DNA of 64,000 nt from VRUE01 sp963703175. GTDB taxonomy: Bacteria; Actinomycetota; Thermoleophilia; Solirubrobacterales; 70-9. The notes under the pieces are model-generated. The model was not told the DNA's origin. It did not search any database and was given only the letters and a program-made list of their open reading frames with translations. The stretch lies in the NCBI GenBank assembly GCA_963703175.1, contig OY969794.1:2170001-2234000 (forward strand). Reading direction: 5' to 3'. Below, piece by piece: positions 44,452 to 53,067 of this stretch. The position numbers and the translations under genes were made by a program. Within the stretch, counting starts at the first letter, position 1, and each line of letters opens with the position of its first letter.

Positions 44452-45411
44452 GTGTCCTTGCTCGAACGCATTGGTCTGGAGACGCCCGTCGTCCAAGCCG
44501 GAATGGGCGGCGGGATGAGTCGTCATGAGCTTGCGGCGGCTGTCTCGGAGGCCGGGGGACTGGGGACCATCGCTGTCAACGGCGCCGGGTCGATCCGGCG
44601 CGAGCTGGCGGCGGCGCGGGCGCTGACCGGACGGCCGCTGGCGGTCAACATACTGCTGCCCTTCGTCCGCCGCGACTGGTTTTCCGTGGCGGGTGAGGCC
44701 GACGTGGTCGTCACCTTCTGGGGTAAGCCACGGAGACGCACCCTTGGCACCTGGATGCACCAATGCGGTTCGGTGGCCGAGGCACGCTTGGCTCATGCGG
44801 CGGGCGCCGATGCCGTGATCGTCCAGGGCGTCGAGGCGGGCGGTCACGTGCGCGGGCGCACGCCGGCGCTCGAGCTGCTGGGCCAAATCAAGGGCGCCCT
44901 GCCGGCTAGCTATCCGCTGCTGCTTGCCGGCGGCATCGCCGAGCGAAACGATGTGGAAGAAGCGCTAGAGGCCGGGGCGAGTGCCGCGGTGGCCGGCACC
45001 CGCTTCCTGCTCTCCGAGGAGAGCAGCGCGCACCCCGGCTACCGCCAGCGCCTGCTCGAGACGCAGGACACGATCCTCACCGAGCTCTTCGGCGCGGGCT
45101 GGCCGGCGCCCCATCGCGTCGTCGCCAACGCTGCGACGGAGCGTTGGTTGGCAGGTGACCGGCGCGGCCCGACGCTGAACCGGCTGATCAATCGTCTGCT
45201 CGCGCCCGGCGCGCGTTACACGCCGACGTCGCTGCAGCTGCGGATGATGCGCGCCCAGCGCCCCGGCAGCCGAGTGCTGTCGCCGGCGGGGCCCACCGAC
45301 GACGGTCCCGAGACGCTGCTAGATGCCGGAGCCCTCTACGCAGGGGAGACGGTGGCGCGAATCGCCGACGTCAGGCCGGCCGCCGATCTGGTCCGCGCCT
45401 TGACGCCGTAG
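44452..45411 (+). CDS. Nitronate monooxygenase-like flavoprotein
   Basis: A 319-aa TIM-barrel FMN enzyme of the 2-nitropropane dioxygenase group: PVVQAGMGGGMSRHELAAAV, AVNILLPFVR, GVEAGGHVRG with the catalytic His, LLLAGGIAE and AAVAGTRFLLSEES for FMN phosphate. It oxidises alkyl nitronates to carbonyl compounds and nitrite, or acts on related compounds. GTG 44452 is used. It converges on amt with a 6-base gap. Confidence 0.87.
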   Translation: MSLLERIGLETPVVQAGMGGGMSRHELAAAVSEAGGLGTIAVNGAGSIRRELAAARALTGRPLAVNILLPFVRRDWFSVAGEADVVVTFWGKPRRRTLGTWMHQCGSVAEARLAHAAGADAVIVQGVEAGGHVRGRTPALELLGQIKGALPASYPLLLAGGIAERNDVEEALEAGASAAVAGTRFLLSEESSAHPGYRQRLLETQDTILTELFGAGWPAPHRVVANAATERWLAGDRRGPTLNRLINRLLAPGARYTPTSLQLRMMRAQRPGSRVLSPAGPTDDGPETLLDAGALYAGETVARIADVRPAADLVRALTP

Positions 45412-45417
45412 CGCGGG

Positions 45418-46725
45418 CTAGCCGGGGTCCGCGACCGGCAGCGCCGCCTCGATGCCGGCCTCCGGGGTGATCAGAATCGCCCCCTCGCCCGTCACGTAGG
45501 CCTCCTCGCCGTGCTGGACGACGTCCATGCCGATCGCCTCCTGATGTTCGGTCGCCCGCAGGGGCATCACCGCTCCGATTAGCTTCAAGAGGACAAAGGT
45601 GACCGTGAAGGCGTAGACCGGGGCCGCCAAGGCCGCCAGCGCCTGGTCCCCGAGTTGAGCTGCGTTGCCGTAGAAGAGGCCGTCGGAGACCCCGTTCCAG
45701 GCGAACTCGGCGAAGAAGCCGATGAAGAGGATGCCGAAGAACCCCGCCATGCCATGGGCGGCGAGGACGTCGAGGGTCTCGTCGACCCGCGTCCGCGCGC
45801 GCCAGACGATGATCGCGTAGCTGGGCAGCGCCGCGAGGGCACCGAGCGCCATCGCCCAGCCCGGGCTGATGAAACCGCCGGCCGGGGTGATCGCGACGCA
45901 GCCGACGACGATCGCCGTCGCCGCCCCGATCGCCGTCACTTTGCGCCCGCGGATCAGGTCGAGGGCGAACCAGACGACGAGCGTGCAGGCGGGACAGAGC
46001 AGGGTGTTGGTGAAGGCGAGCACACTGGCGTCGCCGGTTGAGAAGCCGCTGCCGCCGTTGAAGCCGAACCAGCCGAACCAGAGCAGGCCGGCGCCAAGCA
46101 GCACGTAGACGGCGTTGTGGGGGAGCAGGGCCTGGCGCCCGTAGTCCTTGCGGGCGCCGACGACCAGCGCCGCCGCCAGGGCCGAGAAGCCGGAGCCCAT
46201 CTCGACCGGGACGCCGCCGGCGAAGTCGAGCGTGCCGCCGGCCTGCAGCCAGCCGCCGCCGAACGCCCAGTGGGCGAGCACGGCGTAGACCAGCACCGAC
46301 CAGAGGGCGGCGAAGACGAGGAAGGCGCTGAAGCGCATGCGCTCGACCACCGCGCCCGAGACGAGGGCGACGGTGATGATGCAGAAGGTCGCCTGGAAGG
46401 CCATGAAGACCAGCTCGGGGATCGTCGTCCCTTCGCGAGGGAGAAAGTCGACCCCGTTGAGGAAGGCGTTGCCGAAGCCGCCGATGATGCTGCCGTCGCC
46501 GTCGAAGGCGAGTGAGTAACCGACCGCCGCCCAGGTGACGGTGGCGACGGCGATCGCCGCGGCGCACATCATGAAGGTGTTGAGCGTGTTCTTCGAGCGC
46601 ACCAGGCCGGCGTAGAAGAGGCCCAGGGCGGGGGTCATCATCAGCACCAGCGCGGTTGCGACCAGCATCCAGGCGGTGTCGCCGGTGTCGACCTGCGTGG
46701 CCGCAGCCATGATCGGGGCCGTCAT
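45418..46725 (-). CDS. amt: Ammonium transporter Amt
   Basis: A 435-aa membrane protein with about eleven helices that carries ammonium inward. Signature parts: TAWMLVATALVLMMTPALGLFYAGL in halves, NTFMMCAAAI, FGFNGGSGF, GRKVTAIGAATAIVVGCVAITPA and HGMAGFFGILFIG with pore His. The extended C-terminus (HQEAIGMDVVQHGEEAY) is the part that meets PII. The start overlaps the PII stop in ATGA. Confidence 0.95.
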   Translation of the reverse strand: MTAPIMAAATQVDTGDTAWMLVATALVLMMTPALGLFYAGLVRSKNTLNTFMMCAAAIAVATVTWAAVGYSLAFDGDGSIIGGFGNAFLNGVDFLPREGTTIPELVFMAFQATFCIITVALVSGAVVERMRFSAFLVFAALWSVLVYAVLAHWAFGGGWLQAGGTLDFAGGVPVEMGSGFSALAAALVVGARKDYGRQALLPHNAVYVLLGAGLLWFGWFGFNGGSGFSTGDASVLAFTNTLLCPACTLVVWFALDLIRGRKVTAIGAATAIVVGCVAITPAGGFISPGWAMALGALAALPSYAIIVWRARTRVDETLDVLAAHGMAGFFGILFIGFFAEFAWNGVSDGLFYGNAAQLGDQALAALAAPVYAFTVTFVLLKLIGAVMPLRATEHQEAIGMDVVQHGEEAYVTGEGAILITPEAGIEAALPVADPG

Positions 46726-47078
46726 CGCTTGTCCACCGGGGTGACGGCGCCCATGTCGGTGTCGCCGGTGCGGATGCGCACCGCCCGGTCGAGCGGCATG
46801 ACGAAGATCTTGCCGTCGCCGACTTCGCCGGTGCGGGCGCCCTCGCAGAGGGCATCGATCGTGGGTTGGACGAACTCGTCCGAGACGGCGATCTCCAGCC
46901 GGACCTTCTCGGAGAGGCCCATCTGGACAGTCGTGCCACGGTAGGTCTCGACCCGCTCCAGCTCACCCCCGTGACCCTGTACGCGACTCATCGAGACGCC
47001 GCGCACGTCGGCGCGAAACAGCGCCTCCAAGACGTCGTTGGTTTTCTCCGGACGGACGATGCCGATTACCAGCTTCAC
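46722..47078 (-). CDS. glnK: PII-family nitrogen regulator (GlnK-like)
   Basis: GTG 47078 (after GGGGAGAAC) gives a 118-aa PII protein: KLVIGIVRPEKTNDVLEAL, RVQGHGGELERVETYRG at the T-loop, GDGKIFVMPLDRAVRIRTGD for ATP/2-oxoglutarate. The T-loop position of Tyr51 (usually RGAEYMVDF) reads RGTTVQMGL, so uridylylation or adenylylation at this site cannot occur. Gating of Amt by direct binding stays possible. It is transcribed before amt in a two-gene operon. Confidence 0.92.
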   Translation of the reverse strand: MKLVIGIVRPEKTNDVLEALFRADVRGVSMSRVQGHGGELERVETYRGTTVQMGLSEKVRLEIAVSDEFVQPTIDALCEGARTGEVGDGKIFVMPLDRAVRIRTGDTDMGAVTPVDKR

Positions 47079-47162
47079 GTTCTCCCCTTCCCATCTGCCG
47101 GGCAGTGCGGTGCTGAGCCTATTGGTCAGATGTGATGAACGAGTTCGAGATACTTTGCTGCG

Positions 47163-48266
47163 ATGAGGATGCGTGCTGCAGTTCTGGAGGAGTTTGGGAA
47201 ATCGCTCGGAGTCCAGGAGGTCGAGTTGGCCGAGCCGCGCGCCGGCGAGGCGCTTGTCCGCCTCGTCGCCTGCGGCGTCTGCCACACCGATCTCTACACC
47301 GCCTCGGGGGCCGACCCGTCCGGATATGCGCCGGCCGTGCTTGGCCACGAGGGGGCCGGCGTTGTCGAGCGTGTTGGTCCGGACGTGACCTCGCTCTCGC
47401 CGGGCGACCACGTCGTCACGCTCTTCTCGCCCCAGTGCGGCGAGTGCGTCCACTGCATCGATCCGCGAACCAACCTCTGTATGGCGATCCGCGAGCAGCA
47501 GAACAAAGGCTTCCTTCCCGATGGAACTACGCGCCTTCAGCGCGACGGCGACGAGATCCGCCATTTCATGGGCTGCTCGACCTTCGCCGAGTACACGGTG
47601 ATGCCGGAGATCGCCCTGGCCAAGATCGACCCCGAGGCCAAGTTCGAGCATGCCTGCCTTTTCGCCTGCGGCCTCTCGACTGGTCTCGGCGCGGCGATCA
47701 ACACCGCCGCCGTGACCCCTGGCAGCATCTGCGTCGTCTTTGGCGCGGGCATGGTTGGCCTGGGCGCGGTCGCTGGCTGTCGCCTGCAGGGCGCCGAGCG
47801 CATCGTCTGCGTCGACCTCTCGGCGGACAGGCTCGAGCTGGCTCGCGGCCAGGGGGCGACGGACACAATCGAAGGGGGCGACGGCGCCGTCGAGGAGATC
47901 CTTGAGATGACCGGTGGCTTTGGCGCCAACTACACCTTCGAGGCGACCGGCAACGTCGCCGTGATGCGCCAGGCGGTCGAAGCCGCGCGCATGGCCTGGG
48001 GCCTTTGCACCGTAGCCGGAGTGGCCGGCAAGGGGGAGACCCTCGACGTGATCCCCCGCCTGTTGATCACCGGCCGTCGCGTAGCTGGCTCTTCGTTTGG
48101 CGGCGTCAAGGGTCGCGACCAAGTCCCCGTCTTGATCGACCGCGCTATGGCTGGAGAGATCGACGTCGAGCCCTTCATCTCCCATCGCCTCAGCCTCGAC
48201 GAAGTCAATCGCGGCTTCGAGTTGATGGAGGCCCAGGACGGGATCCGCAGCGTGATCGAGTTCTGA
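47163..48266 (+). CDS. Class III zinc alcohol dehydrogenase (FrmA/AdhC-like)
   Basis: A 367-aa zinc- and NAD-dependent dehydrogenase. Catalytic zinc: Cys in ACGVCHTDL, His in LGHEGAGVV, Cys in LFACGLSTG. Structural zinc: CGECVHCIDPRTNLC. NAD site VFGAGMVGLGAVAG. SSFGGVKGRDQVP is typical for class III enzymes that oxidise S-(hydroxymethyl)-thiol adducts of formaldehyde. In this lineage the thiol may be glutathione or mycothiol; the sequence does not settle that. Formate produced could be used by the Fdh at 25 kb. Confidence 0.88.
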   Translation: MRMRAAVLEEFGKSLGVQEVELAEPRAGEALVRLVACGVCHTDLYTASGADPSGYAPAVLGHEGAGVVERVGPDVTSLSPGDHVVTLFSPQCGECVHCIDPRTNLCMAIREQQNKGFLPDGTTRLQRDGDEIRHFMGCSTFAEYTVMPEIALAKIDPEAKFEHACLFACGLSTGLGAAINTAAVTPGSICVVFGAGMVGLGAVAGCRLQGAERIVCVDLSADRLELARGQGATDTIEGGDGAVEEILEMTGGFGANYTFEATGNVAVMRQAVEAARMAWGLCTVAGVAGKGETLDVIPRLLITGRRVAGSSFGGVKGRDQVPVLIDRAMAGEIDVEPFISHRLSLDEVNRGFELMEAQDGIRSVIEF

Positions 48267-48276
48267 TCCAGCCGCG

Positions 48277-50154
48277 CTAGCGGCTGGTGGTCGCCGTCGC
48301 GCTGGTGTAGACCGTGCCTTCGGAGGTTGCGACCGTGATCGTGTCGGTGAAGGCGCCGCTCGACTTCGAGGTGTAGGTGAACTGCGTGGCGGTTTCGGCG
48401 ATGCCGGTGCTGGGGATTGCGAGCGGGGTACCGACGATCGTGCTGCCGGTGGTCGCGGTGATTTTCACCGCGTGGCCGGTGCCGAGCGCCGAAATCGGGT
48501 TACCGACGCTGTCGGTGACGGCAACATTGGCTTTGACCGTGCCGCTGTTGCCCAAGCTGGTGATCGTACAGGTGAAAAAGCAGCCGGCGCCGATGCTGCC
48601 GGCGCTGACCGTCACGTGGGTAAGGTTAAGCTTCGCGGCGGCGCCAATGCTGACGGTGATGGCTAGGCCGGACGAGGTCGAGATCGAGCCATCGGTGGCC
48701 GTGACGCTGGCGGTCTCGACCTTGTTGAGTTTCATCACGCCGTTTTTCGAGGAGGCAACCGCGGCAACGCCGGCGGTGAAGTTGAGCGCGGTCGCAGTAC
48801 CGAAGGAGACCGCCGTGCCGGCGCTGTTGACCACGGTGGGGGCGGCCCCACTGGGGCTTGCATTTGCCCCCGAGAAGGTGATGTTGTGGGCGCCCGTGTA
48901 AGCGGTCGCGGTGTTGCCGTACGTGTCGAGGGCGGTGATGGTGAGGTTGTCGGCCGCCCCCGCGGTCGGCGTAGTCGAGGCGGCGCTCAGCGAGAGCTTC
49001 ATAGCGGTCGCACCAGCCACGGTCACGGTGACCACCGCGCTGGTGAACGTGCCATCGCTGACTTTGAGGCTGGTCGAGCCGCTCTTGTAGAGCTTCATCA
49101 CGCCGTTGCTCGAGCCCGAGACGCTTGCCACGCCAGCGGTGAAATCGATCGCGGTCGCGCTGCCGAAGGCGATCGCGGCGCCGGAGCTGTCGGTGACCGT
49201 TGGGATTTCGCCGCTGGGGCTCGCCGAGGCCGTCGAAAAGGTGAGGCTGCGCGATCCGGTGTAGGTGGTTGCGACGTTGCCATAGGCGTCGAGCGCAGTG
49301 GTCGTCAGGTTGTCGGTCGCGCCCGCGGTCGGCGTAGTCGAGGCGGCGCTCAAGCTGATTTTCGATGCCGCCCCCGGCGCGACTGTCACAGCGAGATCCG
49401 GTTCGCTATCGATCAATCCCTCGCTGACCGAGATGCTCGCCGCACCTGCCTTATAGAGCTTCATCACGCCGTTTTTGGTCGAGGAGATGACGCTGGCGAC
49501 GCCGGCGGTGAAGCTGATCGCGGTCGCGCTGCCGAAGGCCACGGCGGTGCCGCTGCTGTTGGCGACGGTCGGGTTGCTGCCGCTGGGGCTGGCGGAAGCG
49601 CCGGAGAAGGTGAGGCTGTGGGAGCCGGTGTAGGTCGTCACCGTGCTGTCTTTTTCGTCGAGCGCGGTGATCGTCAGGTTGTCGGCGACGCTGACCCCCG
49701 GTGTAGTGGACGCGGCAGCGATCGTGAAGTGAGTCACCGTCCCAACGGTGATTTTCGCCTGCGTGGAACCGCTCGTCGAGTTCCAGGTGCGCCACTTCGC
49801 GGTCACGGTGTAGATGTGCGCGCCGACGGTGAGCCCGCTGTCGGTGCAGGTGACACCGGTTCCCCGCGAGGAGACGGTGGGGCAGTTGCCCGCCGGTTCG
49901 CCGCCGTCGCGGATCACGGCGTAGGTGACCGTGCCGGACCCGGGCGGGATGACCGCAGTCCAGGTCAGGGCCACGGTGCCGCCGACCGCGGGTAGCGCCG
50001 AGGAGATCGTCGGTGCGGAGAATGTCGCCACGCTCGCGGTTGCGTCGCCGGCGCCGGTGGTCGAGAAGTAGGCGAAGGCGCTACCGCAGAGAGCCACGAT
50101 CAAAGCGGCGGTCGCGAGCGCTCCCGCGATTCGGGTGGCCAGCGGCCGTCTCAT
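48277..50154 (-). CDS. Secreted surface protein with FN3-like and three tandem Ig-like repeats
   Basis: A 625-aa protein with a SipW/TasA-type export leader (LATAALIVALCGSAFAYFSTTG, in parts; AYFS follows the hydrophobic core). Residues 45-138 are FN3-like. Three repeats of about 117 residues follow (each with LSAASTTPTAG, TYTGSRSLTFS, ASPSG, KNGVMKLYK), then a Big-1-like domain with a Cys pair (GCFFTC). Repeats of this type build fibrillar surface proteins. It is the last of three co-oriented exported proteins, overlapping the second by ATGA. Confidence 0.8.
   Translation of the reverse strand: MRRPLATRIAGALATAALIVALCGSAFAYFSTTGAGDATASVATFSAPTISSALPAVGGTVALTWTAVIPPGSGTVTYAVIRDGGEPAGNCPTVSSRGTGVTCTDSGLTVGAHIYTVTAKWRTWNSTSGSTQAKITVGTVTHFTIAAASTTPGVSVADNLTITALDEKDSTVTTYTGSHSLTFSGASASPSGSNPTVANSSGTAVAFGSATAISFTAGVASVISSTKNGVMKLYKAGAASISVSEGLIDSEPDLAVTVAPGAASKISLSAASTTPTAGATDNLTTTALDAYGNVATTYTGSRSLTFSTASASPSGEIPTVTDSSGAAIAFGSATAIDFTAGVASVSGSSNGVMKLYKSGSTSLKVSDGTFTSAVVTVTVAGATAMKLSLSAASTTPTAGAADNLTITALDTYGNTATAYTGAHNITFSGANASPSGAAPTVVNSAGTAVSFGTATALNFTAGVAAVASSKNGVMKLNKVETASVTATDGSISTSSGLAITVSIGAAAKLNLTHVTVSAGSIGAGCFFTCTITSLGNSGTVKANVAVTDSVGNPISALGTGHAVKITATTGSTIVGTPLAIPSTGIAETATQFTYTSKSSGAFTDTITVATSEGTVYTSATATTSR
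48620..49735. repeat. Three tandem ~355-base repeats inside the surface-protein gene
   Basis: The protein repeats are also conserved as DNA: for example, GGTCGGCGTAGTCGAGGCGG occurs at 48965 and again at 49328, and CTTCATCACGCCGTT recurs four times at about 360-base spacing. The similarity points to recent duplication and could change copy number by recombination. Confidence 0.7.
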
Positions 50155-50897
50155 CCGCGGGCGCTCCCCCTGAACTCAAGCGGGAAACGAGCGTCCTTGC
50201 AAGCGTCTTGGTTGACCGGCAGGTCACGCAGTTGGATCGTCGGCGGCAGGACGCCCTGCGCGGGCAGGCGGACAGATCCCCCGGCGGGCACCTTGAGCGG
50301 CAACGAACGCGAGGTGTTCGACTGGCCTAAGGCGAGGTTGTCGGCGCTGGCGCACCCCGGTGGATCCGCTACGACCGAGACCAGCAATTCGGTGACGCGT
50401 ATCGGTGCCGAGTTGGGGTTCTGCACGGTCAGCGGCAGCGTTACCGGCGGCGCGCCGGGGTAGAGCATGTTCAGGCCGGAGAGCTCCGGGACGATCGAGA
50501 ACTCCTTCGATTCCAGGACCGTCCAGCGGAACCTCTTGGCGGGGCCGTGCCGCCGCTGACGGTCCAGCGCGCGAACCGAGAACCTGTGTCGGCCAACGGT
50601 TAGCCCAGCGAAGAAGACGGGCGGTTTGCAGGTTTGCCACCGCATTCGATCGAGGCGGCACTGGAAACGCGCCCCCTGCGTGCGGATGGTGAAATCGAAG
50701 CGCGCGCTCGTCGACGGCGATTTGGCTTCCGGGTGATCGACGATCACCGGTTTCGGCGCTCGCCCGGTTTGCGCCTTGCCTTCCGGGCCCGCCACGGGGG
50801 CGTGCCGGCTTGCAGCCAAGGCGGCAGCGGCGAAGAAGGCGCCGATCGCGACCAGCCCGATCAGCGCCTCGAGACCGTTACGGCCGCTCTGCACCAT
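50151..50897 (-). CDS. Exported protein with Ig-like domain
   Basis: A 248-aa protein with an N-terminal membrane helix (ALIGLVAIGAFFAAAALAA). The domain at residues 65-130 (FDFTIRTQGARFQCRLDRMRWQTC, then GLTVGRHRFSVRALD) is a frequent actinobacterial Ig-like unit with a conserved Cys pair. The C-terminal half (LPLTVQNPNSAPIRVTELLVSV, VNQDACKDARF) resembles the pilin-like neighbour at 50923. It is the middle gene of the surface operon and overlaps the downstream gene. Confidence 0.72.
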   Translation of the reverse strand: MVQSGRNGLEALIGLVAIGAFFAAAALAASRHAPVAGPEGKAQTGRAPKPVIVDHPEAKSPSTSARFDFTIRTQGARFQCRLDRMRWQTCKPPVFFAGLTVGRHRFSVRALDRQRRHGPAKRFRWTVLESKEFSIVPELSGLNMLYPGAPPVTLPLTVQNPNSAPIRVTELLVSVVADPPGCASADNLALGQSNTSRSLPLKVPAGGSVRLPAQGVLPPTIQLRDLPVNQDACKDARFPLEFRGSARG

Positions 50898-50922
50898 GCC
50901 GCGCCCCCGCCCGCCCGGCCGC

Positions 50923-51393
50923 TTAGTTGTTGGTCAGGTGCAGCGTGATCGTCGCGCCCTGGCAGGCGTCCTGATTGACGCCGGTTTCTTTCATCGTCAG
51001 GGTCCCGGTGGGGGTTACGCTCTGGCCGTTGCCGGTTGCGAAGGTCTGGTTGACGGTCACCGCGGGCATCGCAAAGTCGGGATTGCCGCCGGTGATCGTC
51101 GTGCTGCAGGTCGAGTGACCGGCATCGACGCTGATGCTGCTCAGGGTGATCGTGCCGACCCGCTGCGAGCCCGGCGACGGGTTGTCAACCGTGAAGCTGA
51201 CCGGCGAGGACGTGCCTGGATACAGGTTGGAGGACACGGTCGCGTGCAGCGTCACCGCCGAGCTGGAGCCGACCGTGGCGTTGCCGGTTCCCGAGCCAGA
51301 CGAGGTGAAATAAGCCAGCGCGACGCCGGCGATCGCAAGCGCGCAGGTGCAGCCGAGCGCTATCAGCGCGCGCCTCTTGGTGGTCCAGGACAT
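50923..51393 (-). CDS. SipW-type exported pilin/TasA-like small surface protein
   Basis: ATG 51393 with GAGAGGAGAGGCA gives a 156-aa protein. Its leader (ALIALGCTCALAIAGVALAYFTSSG in parts) matches signal peptides processed by SipW-type signal peptidases. The mature domain is beta-rich (SSNLYPGTSSPVSFTVDNPSPG, TGVNQDACQGATITLHLTN), with a Cys pair. First gene of the three-gene operon. A matching SipW peptidase is not in the window. Assembly into fibres is inference by analogy to TasA. Confidence 0.7.
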   Translation of the reverse strand: MSWTTKRRALIALGCTCALAIAGVALAYFTSSGSGTGNATVGSSSAVTLHATVSSNLYPGTSSPVSFTVDNPSPGSQRVGTITLSSISVDAGHSTCSTTITGGNPDFAMPAVTVNQTFATGNGQSVTPTGTLTMKETGVNQDACQGATITLHLTNN

Positions 51394-51498
51394 TGCCTCT
51401 CCTCTCGCAAGTTGTCGGAGCGAATGCTCCGCGGAGTCGAGACATCGGCACGGCCCTGGCCAGGCTTGAGCATGCAATGGCAATCAGTTTCCCCCGTC

Positions 51499-51515
51499 TT
51501 GTACATGTCGTACAA
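51499..51515. promoter_or_regulatory. Palindrome TTGTAC-N5-GTACAA between surface operon and PucR gene
   Basis: Two perfect 6-bp arms in the 275-base divergent gap (51394-51668). The gap otherwise holds a possible TTGACG box at 51546 reading towards the PucR gene. The palindrome is well placed to be an operator for either direction; the binding protein is unknown. Confidence 0.35.
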
Positions 51516-51668
51516 AGACTGCAAAAAGCGGCCGAAGCTGCCACAGTTGACGCTTTCCAGGTTGGGTACTACCGTGTGTACGGGAGGTTGAGGAAGGATG
51601 ACGACAGGGGAGTTTCCGTCGTGCTGTTCTGAGTTTTGTCTGCGCTCGCTGCCGTGGTGCGGTGCTTG

Positions 51669-52883
51669 GTGAGTCGCTTGGCGCATGGCCATGCCAAGTC
51701 GCTGCCGACGATCCGCTCCGAGCTGGTCATCCGCCTGCGGGAGCGTTTGACCGAGATCGAAGACGCGATCTTCGCCCGCGCTCGCACCCTCTCGGAGTCA
51801 GTGGGGGAAGAAGACCCCGAGTACGTGGCGGGCTTGCGAGCGACGGTCAGCGAATCTCTGGACTTTGCTCTCGCCCATATCGAGAAAGGCGAAGAGTGGA
51901 TGGGCCCGATTCCCTCCACCGCGGCAGAGCAGGCGCGGCGCTCGGCGCGCGCCGGGGTGAGGCTGGACACGGTTCTGCGCCGTTATGCGGCCGGTGACAG
52001 GCTGCTCGGCGACTTCATCATGGACGAAGCCGACCGTTTCCCGAGCCAGGATCTGCGCAAGGTTCTACGCACACACGGGCCCCAGGTGGACCGGCTGATG
52101 GCCGCTGTGGCGACCGAGTACATGGACGAGGTCGCGCGGATGAGGCGCTCGCCGACCCAGCGCCTGGCCGAACGGGTGCAGCGCCTGGTGGCAGGCGAGA
52201 GTCCCGCCGACATCGGCGGCCTCGAATACACCTTTGACGCCTGGCACCTCGGCATGATCGTCAAGGGCGTCAAGGCCGAGGCCTGCGCGCGCTCCCTGGC
52301 GGCGGGGCTCGACAGTCAGGTCCTGATCGTGCCCCGCGGCAGCGGCATCGTCTGGGTTTGGCTCGGCGCCCGCAGACCCCTGGCGGCTCCCGATGTCGAG
52401 CGGATGCTCTCCGACGGCGTCGCCGGAGATGCGTCGCTGGCGGTCGGCGAGCCGCGCAGCGGACTCGATGGTTGGCGACTAACCCATCGTGAGGCGCAGG
52501 CAGCTCAGGAGGTAATGCTGCGCAAACCACAGCGACTGACCCGCGCCCGTGACGTGATCCTGCTCGCCGCTGTGCTGCGCGACGACGCCCTCACCAGGTC
52601 GCTGATTGAGACCTACTTGGCACCGCTCGAGGGCCACGGCGATTCCGGCGCTGTCCTGCGCGAAACCCTACGCGCCTACTTCTCAGCCGGGCTCAATGCA
52701 GCTACGGCTGCGGCGGCGCTGACGGTGGATCGCCACACGGTCCAGCGTCGCCTGCGCAAAGTCGAGGAGGCGCTCGGCCGCTTGCTTCCGGACTGCCATG
52801 CCGAGTTGATGGTGGCGCTGAGTTTGGAGGAACTAGAAATCGATGCCGATCCGGTCCTCAGCCGCTCCACCGCAGAGGCCTGA
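51669..52883 (+). CDS. PucR-family transcriptional regulator
   Basis: About 404 aa from GTG 51669 (a TTG at 51636 is also open). The N-terminal helical part (RARTLSESVGEEDPEYVAGL, GVRLDTVLRRYAAGDRLLGDF) is the RsbRD/GGDEF-like sensory region of actinobacterial PucR proteins. The C-terminal PucR helix-turn-helix reads AYFSAGLNAATAAAALTVDRHTVQRRLRKVEE in parts. It is divergent from the surface operon and is a fair candidate for its regulator (inference from position). Confidence 0.85.
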   Translation: MSRLAHGHAKSLPTIRSELVIRLRERLTEIEDAIFARARTLSESVGEEDPEYVAGLRATVSESLDFALAHIEKGEEWMGPIPSTAAEQARRSARAGVRLDTVLRRYAAGDRLLGDFIMDEADRFPSQDLRKVLRTHGPQVDRLMAAVATEYMDEVARMRRSPTQRLAERVQRLVAGESPADIGGLEYTFDAWHLGMIVKGVKAEACARSLAAGLDSQVLIVPRGSGIVWVWLGARRPLAAPDVERMLSDGVAGDASLAVGEPRSGLDGWRLTHREAQAAQEVMLRKPQRLTRARDVILLAAVLRDDALTRSLIETYLAPLEGHGDSGAVLRETLRAYFSAGLNAATAAAALTVDRHTVQRRLRKVEEALGRLLPDCHAELMVALSLEELEIDADPVLSRSTAEA

Positions 52884-53067
52884 GAAGCCGCCGAGAGGCC
52901 CGGCGCGACAAGATGGCCAAGCCGGGGTTGACGCACGCGCCACATTGGGGTACTGGCGATGGAACCCTCGGTGATACATATGGGAGCCCCTTCGGGGACG
53001 ACGCATATAAGTGCCCTCCTGGGCGACGCGTCTAGCAGCCAAACACCCTCAATCCGTTGGACTCGAG

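Noticed and set aside
45371..46966. Reverse frame of 531 codons overlapping amt and PII
   Set aside because: Arg-rich low-complexity translation; amt and PII are read with full motifs in the other two reverse frames.
47079..48185. N-terminal extension of the PII frame opposite the alcohol dehydrogenase
   Set aside because: PII proteins start at the KLVIGIV strand; the extension is antisense to a well-conserved dehydrogenase. GTG 47078 with GGGGAG is the start.
48620..49735. Regular repeats considered as a CRISPR array
   Set aside because: Repeat unit is about 355 bases, codes in frame for Ig-like domains, and there are no spacers or cas genes.
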